Source: Phoronis australis (Eukaryota > Phoronida > Phoronidae). From it: 64,000 nt of DNA. This document shows, piece after piece, positions 47,231-59,499 of the stretch. A program made the translations under genes and the position numbers. Where the stretch lies: contig NMRA01000178.1 in NCBI GenBank assembly GCA_002633005.1, positions 536,062 through 600,061 on the forward strand, given 5' to 3'. How positions within the stretch are numbered: position 1 is the stretch's first letter; each line of letters begins with the position of its first letter. Below the pieces are notes generated by a model. That model did no database searches and was not told where the DNA came from. It saw only the letters and a list, made by a program, of their open reading frames with translations.

Positions 47231-47474
47231 TGCCGCAACCCACAGTAGAAGTTTTTAGGATATATTCATACACTTCAGAAATAGTGGTTTTGGCAGCCAA
47301 TGAGTACGTCTTTTTGCTCCCGTCAAAACGCGTCGTACTAGCGTTTTCACTTTGTGTCGTAAAATTTTGTTGAAAGTACGGGTACCCTGGTGGCTGCCTC
47401 CTCGGTGTTCTTTTGCCGACGACCAGGGGCCGGAAATGGTAGCCATATGATCTGAGGACTATTTGGGGCCCCAA
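47231..47474 (-). CDS. Weak candidate exon, unrecognised
   Basis: A - strand open frame from ATG at 47474 reads as protein-like sequence (FDGSKKTYSLAAKTTISEV) in a CpG-containing stretch and meets a possible donor (GGCAG|GTGCAA) near 47231. A second ATG nearby opens another frame that stops. No following exon was found; the next DNA downstream on this strand contains the 38-N gap. It may be a first exon or chance. Confidence 0.2.
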
Positions 47475-49095
47475 TATTATTTACCCTTTCAGGGCCTATA
47501 GGCGGCCTGCTTATAGCAGGCACCTCACCAAAGAATCACTGAATCCAAAATCCCATACAAATCAACAAATGAACTTCAACTGAATTTGTGCCAGGGTATG
47601 TGTATGTTAAAATGAAGTTTTCGGCGAGAAAATTCTTTTCCACAGATCAGCCCCAGCGCTAACTTGAAACTTGCGTCCGCAGCTAAGATCGGAGATCTGT
47701 TGAGCGAAGAGCTAAGTCCCGGCCCGATTAGACGTTAGTGTACTTTAGTGGTATACAGGCCTACAGTTTAACTGATCAGTTTCAACGAATGTCTGGCCAG
47801 CAGCCAAGTGCAAGATGATACATTAATTCATTCATCAGTAAAATTGAACTGCGATGGTTACAAACAGTAAGTTGATATTATCTTTGTGTTTTCCCAGTCA
47901 CTCATTCACCCTATTGAGTCTTATGCAACTGGACAGACTACTGAAGAACCACATGGGACCATCGGCTGTTGAACACTTGCAACTGGCAATTTTTGGAAAA
48001 TAAATATCTCAATTTTGTAACATTCGAATATTTATGTTTTTTTTTTGTTTTTTACTAAATTCAAACATAACAGGCATTATGAAAAATCTCTGCCTGGCTG
48101 TAGGCCCCGACCTATATGTGGTTGTTATTAAATTCACAATTTTGATCTCGTGAATTTCGTTGCCGAAGATAATATCCTCAATGAATACTATCAGTCAAGT
48201 TAGCCTTATGATTTATCCAATGCGATAAAGAAGGCTAAAAAGATTACACACAATTACATGATCAATACATGAATAATTCTTTGTGGGTCACCTGTATGGC
48301 GAATCAATTCATAAAAAACAACGGATATTAAGCTCGCTGGTCAAAGCTAATAAATTCCAATCAACAATAAACGTTTTCTGAAAAGACCCATTAAAGCTGC
48401 ATTTTTCCCTGCGTAGCTACTATAAAAACTTTCCTCTCAAAATCAGTCGTATAATATTCTCCGAACGCGATAGAGTTCTAAGTACGTTATCATTTCAATG
48501 AGACAGAGTCAACAATCCATGCACCGACAGGAGTCATTCTCAAACACGGAAGTGGACTGGCCAACCCAAAACCTTTGAAGCGTGTACTTGAATCACTGAT
48601 GGTTTCGATGTTTTTATCGGTAACGAAAAAGGATTATGCCTCACGTGCGCACCCAGCCTTTAACATGGGGGACTCGAATTTCTGGCGATGTGGACCTTTA
48701 GCTGACAAAAAAGCGGGAGGACTAAAAAAATCTGGGGTACCACCTTCAGAACTGCGAACTGTGCGTCTGCGCCTTTTTAGTGGCCTTTTGTCTCGTTAGC
48801 TCGGACTTTTTGTTTCTCTAAGGCGGACCTTTTTGCCCACTTCGCCAAATGGGGGGACGAGCCCACCGAGCCCCCACCCCCGGATGCGCGGGGGGATCCG
48901 ATTTTATGTGGCCGCCGGATTTCATGAGAGTGAAGAGCCTAATTCGATTTTTGCTTTCTTAATCCAGCTAAACACGACGAAATGCAGCCATTCTTATTTT
49001 TTTACCTGAAAGTCAATGATGACCGAACAAAAACAATGGAGAGAATCAGTAATATATAATGATATCGGGCTTACAATAATTAAATGTATTTTACG

Positions 49096-50003
49096 ACTTG
49101 AACAACGGGCCATAGACGGTTTTTTTAAAGAACTAGGCTGAGATAACGTGAAGATTTTTTATCGAATTAGAAGTTTTAGAAAAATGAACGACTCGAAAAC
49201 ATTTTTCTTATATATTTTTCTCAGCTTTTGACCCACATTTACCAGGCTATACATTGAACTTTTGAGCATAGAAAAACGGCCAGACTTAGTTCATTTCTTC
49301 GCCTTTGAAATAGACGTCGCTGTTGTTGTTAATACAAGTTATCTCCTCTGCACAGTTAGTCACTTCCGGCGATAAGCGCAAAAATGAAATCGGTGGCGCT
49401 GTGGGAATCACAAGGCTTATCTTGATCGTCTAAAAAATAGAAAACGCGGCGATACTTATTAAGACCACTTGTTAATAGGTAAGTTTAAGTGTTGGATCTG
49501 CTTAAAAACATAAACAAAGCGCCTTTTTNTTTATGCTTAGGCGGACGAACATTGGGTTCCCCAGTATATAACTTGAACAACGGGCCATAGACGTTTTTTT
49601 TAAAGAACTAGGCTGAGATAACGTGAAGATTTTTTATCGAATTAGAAGCTTTAGAAAAATGAGCGACTCGAAAACATTTTCTTATATATTTTTCTCAGCT
49701 TTTGACCCACATTTACCAGGCTATACATTGAACTTTTGAGCACAGAAAAACGGCCAGACTTAGTTCATTTCTTCGCCTTTGAAATAGACGTCGCTGTTGT
49801 TGTTAATACAAGTTATCTCCTCTGCACAGTTAGTCACTTCCGGCGATAAGCGCAAAAATGAAATCGGTGGCGCTGTGGGAATCACAAGGCTTATCTTGAT
49901 CGTCTAAAAAATAGAAAACGCGGCGATACTTATTAAGACCACTTGTTAATAGGTAAGTTTAAGTGTTGGATCTGCTTAAAAACATAAACAAAGCGCCTTT
50001 TTT
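49096..50003. repeat. Direct repeat beside a single N
   Basis: Copy 1 is 49096-49528, N at 49529, then 41 unrelated bases, then copy 2 at 49571-50003. The copies differ by only a few substitutions and a homopolymer length. Same signature as the other N-linked duplications, but with a short unmatched insert after the N. Confidence 0.88.
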
Positions 50004-50115
50004 GGAAGTTAGCTGAGCAAAACGACCGAAATCTCCTACTCAAATGCCACTGCCGGAGACGGAGTGGACGACAGTCGCTAGTCGGACAGACGAGTGATGG
50101 TGTCAGACAGTGACA

Positions 50116-50208
50116 ATGTCAAATGTGTCTCGCACTGACGGCCTGCCCGGTGGAGTCGACTCTACGTCAGACTTGATGGACAGCGAAAAACCTGCCCGAC
50201 CCGTGTGT
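50116..50208 (+). CDS. Weak candidate 5' exon, unrecognised
   Basis: CpG-rich DNA (about 49990-50220) with an ATG opening the frame MSNVSRTDGLPGGVD... No good donor follows (GTGTGT near 50201 is poor). If real, it would start a + strand gene running off the right edge through large introns. I do not recognise it. Confidence 0.15.
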
Positions 50209-53200
50209 CATTTTCTCCTTTGCGAATTAGGGGTACTCTTTTTGTGCTGTTTCTCAGTTTTACCAGTTCCTGGTTTTAGCCAAATTAGGCCTTTTAGGGT
50301 GCTGGCATGCAGCGCATCGGATGAGCACGGAAACCAAAGTGTTTAATTCTATGAATGTCTGATAATTGCAGTGTGTTTGATTCCTCTTGATGAGGACACA
50401 AATTGGAGGCAGAAGGGGGGGGGAGGTATTGTGTTGGACATGGTCGACGGAGAGAACTGGTCCCTAACTTCTTTTCAATCATTCATATCTCTTCAAATAA
50501 TGGTGCGACATCGGTGAATGATACCTCTATGGATTCATTAAAGTCTATTTTACGTATCTATGCACAGACTGATCACCTCCATGGCTTCATTTCAGATTAA
50601 TTTTTAGGAGATTTTTGTAAAAAGTTTCGACTCCTGAACGCTTCAACAGAGGTAGTAGAGGGACCCATTCTCTCGACTTCTCCTCATGGGACTTAATCTT
50701 GATGTTTTTAGAACATATCTCTCGTACACCAAATTTGTAATAAAGGAACTCTTGCCATAATTGTAATGAAATGTATTAATGTCATGAAAGGTGTCGGAAG
50801 TCTTGTTAAGTTCTTGATCTGGCCACTGTGTGACGCATTTGTCGTTCAATAGTTACCTTGTGATTGAATGTTGCCTGAGGTTTTGTAATCAGGATCATTC
50901 ATTGACGGGGAAATTTGATCAATAAATGACCCCAAGTCACTCACTCCCTTGCCAATGCGAACTAAAAAGCCCTTGGGAGAGTCGAAGTTCAGGTGGGGAG
51001 TGTTGTGAATACTGAAAATGCACGACAAATGATGTTTTGACTTGGACATTAGTCTTGCTGCAATCAGACATTTCTAGAAAATAATTTGAATTAATTTTGT
51101 TGATTTCAAAGTGGTAAAGGTGCAGAATCTAAATTTTGAGTCACGCTTGCCGTTGCGTCCCAAGTCGATGACAACACATCCTAGTAAACTGGTTCTCAGT
51201 GCAGTCATGTCCATTAGAAGTGGTACTTACCGAGATCACGAACCTGTATTCATCATAGTTTTGAGAACCTATTTCTGTTGAGTATTTTGAGTTATTGGTT
51301 TTGAATGATTTATTTTTACCATATATGGCAAAGGTAAATCAACTCCCTGCGCCAGGAGCTACGCTAACCTTAGGATTGGTACCACTGGCGTAGTTTGCCG
51401 TTTGCTGCAAATGCTCGGTTTGTAACACTTGCAAACAAAAATTTTAAAATGAAAAATATTGGTACAATATATTTTCTAGTGTCGAGCTTGGATGATAGAC
51501 ACGATAGTTTTTGTCTTACCTGATATCCCACACTAACTTAATCTGCAAAATTAACAACAACGACTCGGCGCATTCTGAAGGCACGTCACTGCCACGGATA
51601 TATGTAAGTGTGTGATGCAATGGTCATATCCAGTTTATCATCTGCGTTGCAGGGAATCTCTTGACTTTAGAAACTCACCTTTCCATGGCAGGATATTCTC
51701 TGACTAGCTGAGTACGTGGCAACATTTGCCCAATAAACAAATGGTTTTGATAACTGTTTGGCATCATGTTAATCAACAATGTCAATGCGAAAAAGGACTT
51801 TTGAGTCCTGAAAAGCACGGTTTATAGTATTATTCAGGCGCAAGGTGACAACTTTTTACCAAGTAACTTGAAGGAATTTTTCGGCAGATAGAGGTGAATC
51901 ACTGACCACTAGAGCCTTCTTCGCAAGTCTCAAAAGAGAGCCCATTATTTCAAGACAAAGGTAAGCCGATCTAGCCTTTGAAGTTTGAATTCCCCCCAAA
52001 AGTGTTTGGTATATTATCGGGGTCATTTCACATGAGCTGGTTTGCACGATTTACCTGGCTGCACTGCGACAGAAGCACGTATGCGACACCTTTGTCACTT
52101 GTGTTTAAAACAGTTTTCAAAAGGTAACTAATGTGCCATGTACATCCACACCTGAATTCAGCAACTGGAAGAGGATAAATTTCTAGCTCATGAAAAGTCA
52201 CGACGTCCCAGAGCTGCGATGTAAAAGATTTCGAGTTTTTGTAATGCTTTTTAAAGTCATAGGGATTGATTTACTTCCTTTGTGTTGTCGTAAATACATC
52301 TGCATATCATCAAATCTGAAGCCTTCACATCTCAGCTCCCCTATCTTTAAAAACGCTCCACCACCAATGCCAGTGGCAACACATGGATCTCATCGAAGTT
52401 ATCGACAGATTTCACTAGTACCGTCATCAAGGGCACATTTTGTGTTCATGTATAAAAGAATGACTCAATGTTAAAAAATGTTAAAATTTGAAATTGCAGC
52501 ACTACCCTTGTGATAATTTTGCTGATCTGTCATTGGACAATGACTTGTAGTCTATGCTGGTTTAGTAGCAAAGCTCAAGTGACATTGCTTGGAACACCTC
52601 AAGAATTAGATTTAAGTCAGTGAGAGAAGGACCTTGGTATTACAGCGTGCCATTTTTTGACATTGTGGAATTTGATGCTGTCACCTGAGTAGTAATGAAG
52701 ACAGGCCTGAGTCAGAGTCGGGATGTGTCTGTAATCCTGAATTCAGGCATGTCTATTGGTCAACTCAGGTTTCATTCATTGAGGCACATTCCACTACTTA
52801 TTGTTGTGTCAGTCTCTGACAATGGACTCACAACCTGCCACTTAAGATTGCCACTAGTGATGAGATATTGGCCACTCATTGAGATCCTGGGTCTAGCCCT
52901 TATTTGTATTTGGTTTTGAAAACTGGTTTATCATTGTGGAGTAGCTGTAGTGGGCTTCTGGTTTTGAACTGGCTGGAGTGCATGACATTCCATTGGACGC
53001 CCAGACAACCTTCAATGTGCTCTGAGTAAATGCTAGACAATGTGCGAGGAAGCTTGTGCCTGGGAAATATGGAAATTAGACTCATTAAGCTCCTGGGGCT
53101 TAAAGCAGGAGGTCCTGGGTTGTCAAAAGACAGGGTGGCTATTTTAAACAAGATTTGCTGCTTCCATGTAGCTAATTGTTTATCTATACATCTTGTGTGA

Positions 53201-53886
53201 AAAAAATGTCAACGGAGCATCCTGTTATTGACATTGATGACTATCGAATGGCAATGGCAGAATCTGTCAATTTTTGTGTTCTGAACTGGCATTTCGTTAC
53301 CTCTGTGTGTCTGATATTTTTTCTTTACTGAATTCATAAATGTGCACCTTTCTCAGATTTTTTGTGTGTAGATTTTGAGGACTTTTTACTCATATAATGC
53401 CTGTGAGGACTGACAGGTCTGCAGGTTGTGATTAATGCTCCAGGCATGAATACAAGCTGTAGTGGTAATAGGCCAATATTTACATTACCAAAACAAGTAT
53501 AGATAAGGGTGAGTGGGTGAATTGTTCTCATCTCCTGTATTCAGGGCCCCACTGCCAGGCCCCATTATCAGGTGGCTCTTCACTAATGGTCTGTCATCCA
53601 GTAGCTGTATGCTTGTCCTCAAACCGCAGTATTATAATCTTCCAAACAGAAAGGTGATCTGTTTTATTAACAGAACAATTTCCTTCCTTGTGGTCTCTCA
53701 TTGTGTTTTGCCTGAGGTGGATGAATGGTGTTGGGTTGTGTTTCTGCTATGTGACATTGAATTATAGGGTAAGGCCTGACCTGGTATAATTCAGTCAGAG
53801 GTGTTTGGTGTGGTTAATCTTGGTGGACAGACTTGACACTGTTGATTAGGAAAGTAAAGGTACGTTGCCTCAACTCAAACCTCTCT

Positions 53887-54034
53887 GGGTAGAGTTCAGT
53901 AACGCTAAGACCTGCGGTAGGACCTCACTAAAATCCAGCCAAAATCATGTTTTTCGTTAAAACACATAGCAATATCTCATATAATCTCACAGTCTTGCTT
54001 TTTACGAGGCCCTAGCGTCACTGAAGTCTACCCT
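53887..54034. mobile_element. Short inverted-repeat element, GGGTAGAGTTCAGTAACGCT type, copy 1
   Basis: GGGTAGAGTTCAGTAACGCT at the left mirrors AGCGTCACTGAAGTCTACCC at the right. The interior matches 56012-56149. Confidence 0.6.
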
Positions 54035-55420
54035 GTTCTCAAAATTGTGGGGAGGGCATGGTCTGGTTTAGACATGAAAAGGGTAGGCTGGGATGTTATT
54101 TCCGCACATTTGATGTGGGACGAGCCTTTTCCAGTGCAGTGGATACTTCAGTGGGTTCATTGAATAGAAGCAGTTAGACAGAAGATAGATTGATGCTTGG
54201 CTTCTTTCAACAAATTTATCTGCTACTGGAATGGAATGGATAAAATTAGTTCCAGTTCCTTGTACTGACATGTTCCTGAACATTCCTTTCCCAGCAGTTG
54301 TTATGTTTAGAGATTCCAGCACACAGGCCTGTGTTCCCTGGCCTAGAGTACATTGATCTTGTTTGTACATTGGTTCCCATTGAAAACATGCATTCACATG
54401 GCCATTATGTAAGAGTTAAGCCCTGACTGTTATTGACAAAACAACCAGTCCACTCCATTGTTCCCCCTTTTCTTCCCAGGCCACCACCCTTGTGAAGTGT
54501 TCTAAGATTTAGCTGTATGCCACCCTACTGCTATAATAGCCACTCTATTCAGTCCATTGTGGATCATATTTTTATGTTTTGTTTTCCCAATAAAGACCAG
54601 AATACTCATCAGGCACATGGAAATCTCAAAATGAGGGAACTATTTTTGTATTAAATCTCTAACTTAGTTAACAGTAAAAATTTTCAAGTTTGGTACAGTG
54701 AAAAATTAATTATTTTGCTCTTGGTCGGAACTTGTTTTGAATTCTAGTAATCTGCAGTATTGGCTCTCCCAAATTCAAGAATCACCAGAAACAGCAAAAA
54801 TATGCACTCTGTAGACTGAAAATACATTGTCCGAAACCTGAGAATGTATGATGAGCAACAAAATCGCCCTTGTCGCATATTACAGAATGAGCGAAATTCA
54901 ATTTTTGCAGCAGTTTCCGTGACCCAAATTACACATCTACAAATTGGAGTATTTTTACCGTACTTTTCACAATTTTGTGCTATGTTTTCCTAAAAAAAAA
55001 CTCACGCGGGCCATGATGACCTAAGTTTGGTGAAACGTTGTGATCTGGAAAACACCAAGGGCGCAGTGATGGTAGTTGTTTTATGGTAACTAAAAATTAT
55101 CAACTTAATGGTGTTTGGAACGTAGAAACACAATCACGTTTGTATGATGTGCTTACATCTGACTTGGCTATGACCGCTGTTACAATGTTCAATGTGTTAG
55201 GGAAATTATCAAAGTGAGTGTTAGCATCTTTCTGTAAGGGCACTGTGTGGTGTTGACGAGCAGGAACTGAGCATATGCAAGATATCTCAGGTGCTGTGCA
55301 TAAATGGGCATCGTACTCTAGTTCATTGTGATCACGTAATGTATTATATTGTGATCACATTACATGTGCTAGTTCATTGTGGTCACATCGCGCTGTAGTT
55401 CTGCATGATCACGTACTCTA

Positions 55421-55680
55421 GTTCATTATGATCACATCGCACTGTGGTTCATTATGATCACATCGCACTGCGGTTCATTATGATCACATCGCACTGCGGT
55501 TCATTATGATCACATCGCACTGTGGTTCATTATGATCACATCGCACTGTGGTTCATTATGATCACATCGCACTGTGGTTCATTATGATCACATCCCACTG
55601 TGGTTCATTATGATCATATCGCACTGTGGTTCATTATGATCACATCGCACTATGGTTCATTATGATCACATTGCACTTTG
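55421..55680. repeat. 26-bp minisatellite, about ten units
   Basis: Ten near-identical units of GTTCATTATGATCACATCGC plus ACTGTG, with single-base variants. Degenerate units extend out to about 55310 and 55750. Every unit contains the palindrome TGATCA. There are no spacers of differing sequence, so it is not a CRISPR. Confidence 0.93.
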
Positions 55681-56011
55681 GTTCATTGTTCTCTAATAAA
55701 TTGTGATCCCATTGTACTCTAGTTCATAATGATCACATCTTATAGTAAATCATAATCTAGTGAATTAAATACAGAATTAATAATGCCAGTGACAAACCTG
55801 CTCAGACCAGTCACACCTAGTGGAAGTATTCATTCTTCCTTCAACCATATGGCCAGGACTTTTCAATGTTTATTATCATTAATACTATTAGGCATCCAGT
55901 AGCCTGTGACATGAACACTTTATGATAGAATTTTGGGACTCATTCAACATTGCTTCCTGTTGGAATTAGATCCCCTGCACAGTTTTAATCTCAGAAGAAA
56001 AGCTGGTGTGC

Positions 56012-56149
56012 GTTCAGTAACGCTAGGACCTACGTTAAGCCCTAGCTAAAATCTAGTTAAAGTCACGTATTATCATTCAAAATACACGGCAATGTCTCAC
56101 ATTATCTCGGGAAATCTTGCTTTTTAGCGAGGTCCTAGTGTTCCTGAAT
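56012..56149. mobile_element. Short inverted-repeat element, copy 2
   Basis: GTTCAGTAACGCTAGGACCT at the left and CGAGGTCCTAGTGTTCCTGA at the right, with the same interior as the element at 53887-54034 (CTTGCTTTTTA near the right end). Confidence 0.58.
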
Positions 56150-56788
56150 GGGAGGCAGGATAAAATCACCCTCTTGTTGCTTAAGCCAAACTCTATAGCC
56201 ATCTGAATAGAAAACCAGCAGGAGGTCCTACAAACCTCAGCTGAATGTCCTTCTGTGTTGTAACAAGTACCATGTGGCCAAGGGAAGCAGGACATAAATC
56301 CATATGATTCTTATCTTGCAAAACATCTATTGTTAAACTCATTGAACATTGCTTCCTGATACTTGAGAATTGTGAGTACTCATTGAACATCTTGTGCCCT
56401 TGTTATTTGAAATGTGTCTAGTGTAAACAAGTTGTAGTACTGTTATGGCTGAAACAGAAACTAGAAGTGCAGTTGTCAACTATCTGGTTTCTGTTTTGTG
56501 GCTGAAACCTATGGGCCACTGTCTTTACACATTATGGTTTACACCCATGTACAAGTGCTACACATTTACGGTAGTATCAACTTAATGCAGAATACCCTTT
56601 CAATGAGCTTATGATGAAGTTGTTGCTGAGCGAACATCAATGTAGAATTAAAACTACGGTGAAAGACGATCTAACAATGAGGAGACCAACGCGTGCCCTT
56701 GTTCTGATACCCAGGTTTGGCTGCTAAGTTATGAGACCTTTGTGACCAGTCATAAGGTATAATAAGTCTAGTCCACACACACAGACTT

Positions 56789-57148
56789 ACCATCCTAGGT
56801 AGAACAAGTTACTCCCAGAATGAGTTGTCGCAAGGCTTGGAGGGTGGGGAGGGGGGGGTGGGGGGAGGCGTGTGGAAGCTACTTAAACCAGCATGTCTTA
56901 CTCCAACTTATTAAGGCAACTTGTTCTAGGTTAACTTGCGCCAGAAGCCTGATGCGAGGCGAAAGTAATTATCAGCTGCTATTTGTGCATACAGACGAGT
57001 GGGTCTTCTTTTGCACCCCCTATTCATCAGCTGTTCATTGTCATACACATGTAAAGCAATAACTTCCGCCATACCCTAGTCAGATATGTGTGTGTGGAAA
57101 GTCCACTTAAAAATGGGATAAGTTGCACCATTGCAAGTTGTTCTAGGG
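56789..57148. mobile_element. CCCTAG-terminal short inverted-repeat element, copy 2
   Basis: Aligns with 6168-6530 over most of its length (GAACAAGTTACT, GAGTTGTCGC, AAGTTGTTCTAGGG) and is also bordered by TA. It contains a G-rich expansion near 56845-56870. Confidence 0.6.
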
Positions 57149-57585
57149 TAGGCTGTATGCAGATGGGACTTTAAATCGGAGGCATTTAAGCTCTAGGCAC
57201 TGGTCTATCGTTTGGACTGATTGACCTTTAGGGTAAGTGCCCCCCCCCCATGACTTCTCAGAAACCTCATGTTTTTTCACGCCTATGTTCGTTTCGTGTT
57301 AATGCCCATACATACTCTGATGGNCAATAACTTCCGCCATACCCTAGTCAGATATGTGTGTGTGGAAAGTCCACTTAAAAATGGGATAAGTTGCACCATT
57401 GCAAGTTGTTCTAGGGTAGGCTGTATGCAGATGGGACTTTTAAGGCATTTAAGCTCTAGGCACTGGTCTATCGTTTGGACTGATTGACCTTTAGGGTAAG
57501 TGCCCTCCCCCATGACTTCTCAGAAACCTCATGTTTTTTCACGCCTATGTTCGTTTCGTGTTAATGCCCATACATACTCTGATGG
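57057..57585. repeat. Direct repeat joined by a single N
   Basis: Copy 1 is 57057-57323, copy 2 is 57325-57585, with N at 57324. They are almost identical apart from a small deletion and homopolymer differences. Copy 1 begins inside a CCCTAG-terminal transposon, so the right end of that element appears twice. Confidence 0.9.
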
Positions 57586-59354
57586 CCGCGTCCCCAATTG
57601 ATCTGATTAAAAACCGGACAATCGCCTCACAAATAAAAAAGTTCATGTGCAGTTCAGCGTTTCGTCTGTATCTCTCACTTCACTTTATGGATGTTACCTG
57701 AGCTGTATGTTGGCACTTGTTGTCCTAAATTGTTGTAAATATGATCCTGATGATGTCTAATGAAAAAATGAAACGTTGAATTGAACATGAAATTTTTTAT
57801 TTGTGCGGTGATTGTCCGGTTTTTAATTTTACTTTGGCCAAAAACTGATTTAACTACCAATTGATCTGCCATGGTTGGTAAACTGGATAAGCACGGTAGT
57901 TGCTTGGTGTTCACGGCTTCATGTCAACTTGGGTCGTTTGGTAATGTGACAATACACCTTGTCTAGCTGTTTAAAAACTTATTGCCATGAGTTCAGTTTT
58001 GGTTTTGATACCTTAGTTCTTTAGGAAAACTGTCCCAATGATTTACTGGCTGATAAATTCTAGTGTGAAAACAGATGAATAAAAGTTTGACCAGCCCTGA
58101 ACTTTATCAGTTACCTTGTATGGTGTGTATTGAGGTCAAAACTCTACCTGCAGGTTGGTTGTGGCATATTACCTGTTGAGGATATTTAATATGCATGCAG
58201 ATGGTTGGCCATGTGCCTGCAGGTGTACACCTGTGGAAATTATTAATGAGTTACCTGCCATTTTGACCTGTATGATTAGGTCCTACATTTGAACAAATGC
58301 TGTGTCATGAGGTGACAATGCAGGACCCTTTCTGTTTTGGTAGTTAAATTGTGCCCTGTTCTTAAAGTGGAAAGCGCCCACCTGTACTGAAGTGTGACGT
58401 GGGAGGAAGTCATTTTTGCGGTGTCCTGGCACAGTTTGGTTCAAACAAGCGTGGTCCATCTCATATTACAAAATTAGATGCACTGCTACAGTTTCAGTAG
58501 CCACTTCCATAAGATTACTTATGTCTCACTCTGGGCAGCAACATTTGACAAGTCTTTCAAACACTGCCATTGTCTGCAGGATTTATTGTCAAACGCATAC
58601 ATTGTGAATGCCCTTGATGATGATGATTCATGGTATCAATTTGATATTCCTCCTCTATTGTAATATTCTCTTAACAAGTAATTCTACCCTTATGCATCAT
58701 TGACTAAACTAGGTTGGTGGTAGTCTAGATGACAGTTAATGGAAGCCAGGAATTGATAGTGGTGTAGCAGTGGCAACCCTTCACTCCCTATGAATGCATG
58801 TTCATTGTTCACATCCCCTCCCAGGTCCCCTTGTAGGAGGCATTACTAGAAAAGAACACAATCTGTCACCCACAACACTGCACTTGTTTTGCTTGATCCC
58901 CTAATTACTGAGCTATCGAACTACTAATTCATCATTTTAGAACTGGCAAATTGTTGCTTTCATTCATTTGGTTGAAACTCAAACAAAAAAACATGAAAAC
59001 TTGAACAAATATCTACTCGAATATTCTAAATCCTGTGTTGTTTTTTGCAGACTCACTTTATTTTCTTACCTCACAACTTAAAAGAGCATATGTCAGACTG
59101 ACACCAATGTGATGCAATTTACATACTGTACAAGTACTGATATTTATCATACAGGAATCTTAATAGATCTTCCATTAAATTTTGTCACTTGATGAATGAT
59201 GTCCATCTGTTGATACATTTCTGAAGACACCAGTCAACAAAGACACATGGTCTGGTCTTTTAATTATTGACTCATCCCTCGGTAACCAGTAACCGGTAAC
59301 TGGTAATTGGTATCTGTTCTGTTTGTTGGAACAGTTGCCTGTCTTCCTGTGCAG

Positions 59355-59499
59355 AGACTCCAGCCTAGACGCTGGAATCATTTGCCCTCCATGTGTGCGT
59401 CCATCCTGCCTTCGTCTCTGTCCGTTGTTTCAGTCGTTGAAACTATTAGGTCAAGATTGGATTCTTTTCGTTTTTCGAGAATAACACTTTCGGATGGTG
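59355..59499 (+). CDS. Weak candidate internal exon, unrecognised
   Basis: 145 bases between a good acceptor (TTCCTGTGCAG) and a strong donor (GGTG|GTAAGT), open throughout in one frame (…VETIRSRLDSFRFSRITLSDG). It is the best splice-bordered open stretch in the right-hand 14 kb. No family is recognised and no partner exon was found; it could be a 5' UTR exon. Confidence 0.25.

Larger units (their letters stand above)
50220..59340. other. Gene-poor stretch
   Basis: No coding exon is supported here. It holds two copies of a TTCAGTAACGCTAGGACCT-type short inverted-repeat element, the 26-bp minisatellite, a CCCTAG-terminal element and an apparent assembly duplication at 57057-57585. Composition resembles the introns of the named genes. 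Confidence 0.5.

Noticed and set aside
55310-55750. Regularly spaced repeat resembling a CRISPR array
   Set aside because: The whole 26-bp unit repeats with no variable spacers, and this is animal DNA; it is a minisatellite.
20700-57585. Four apparent recent tandem duplications
   Set aside because: Each is joined at or beside a single N and the copies differ like alleles; reported as assembly duplications, not biological ones.
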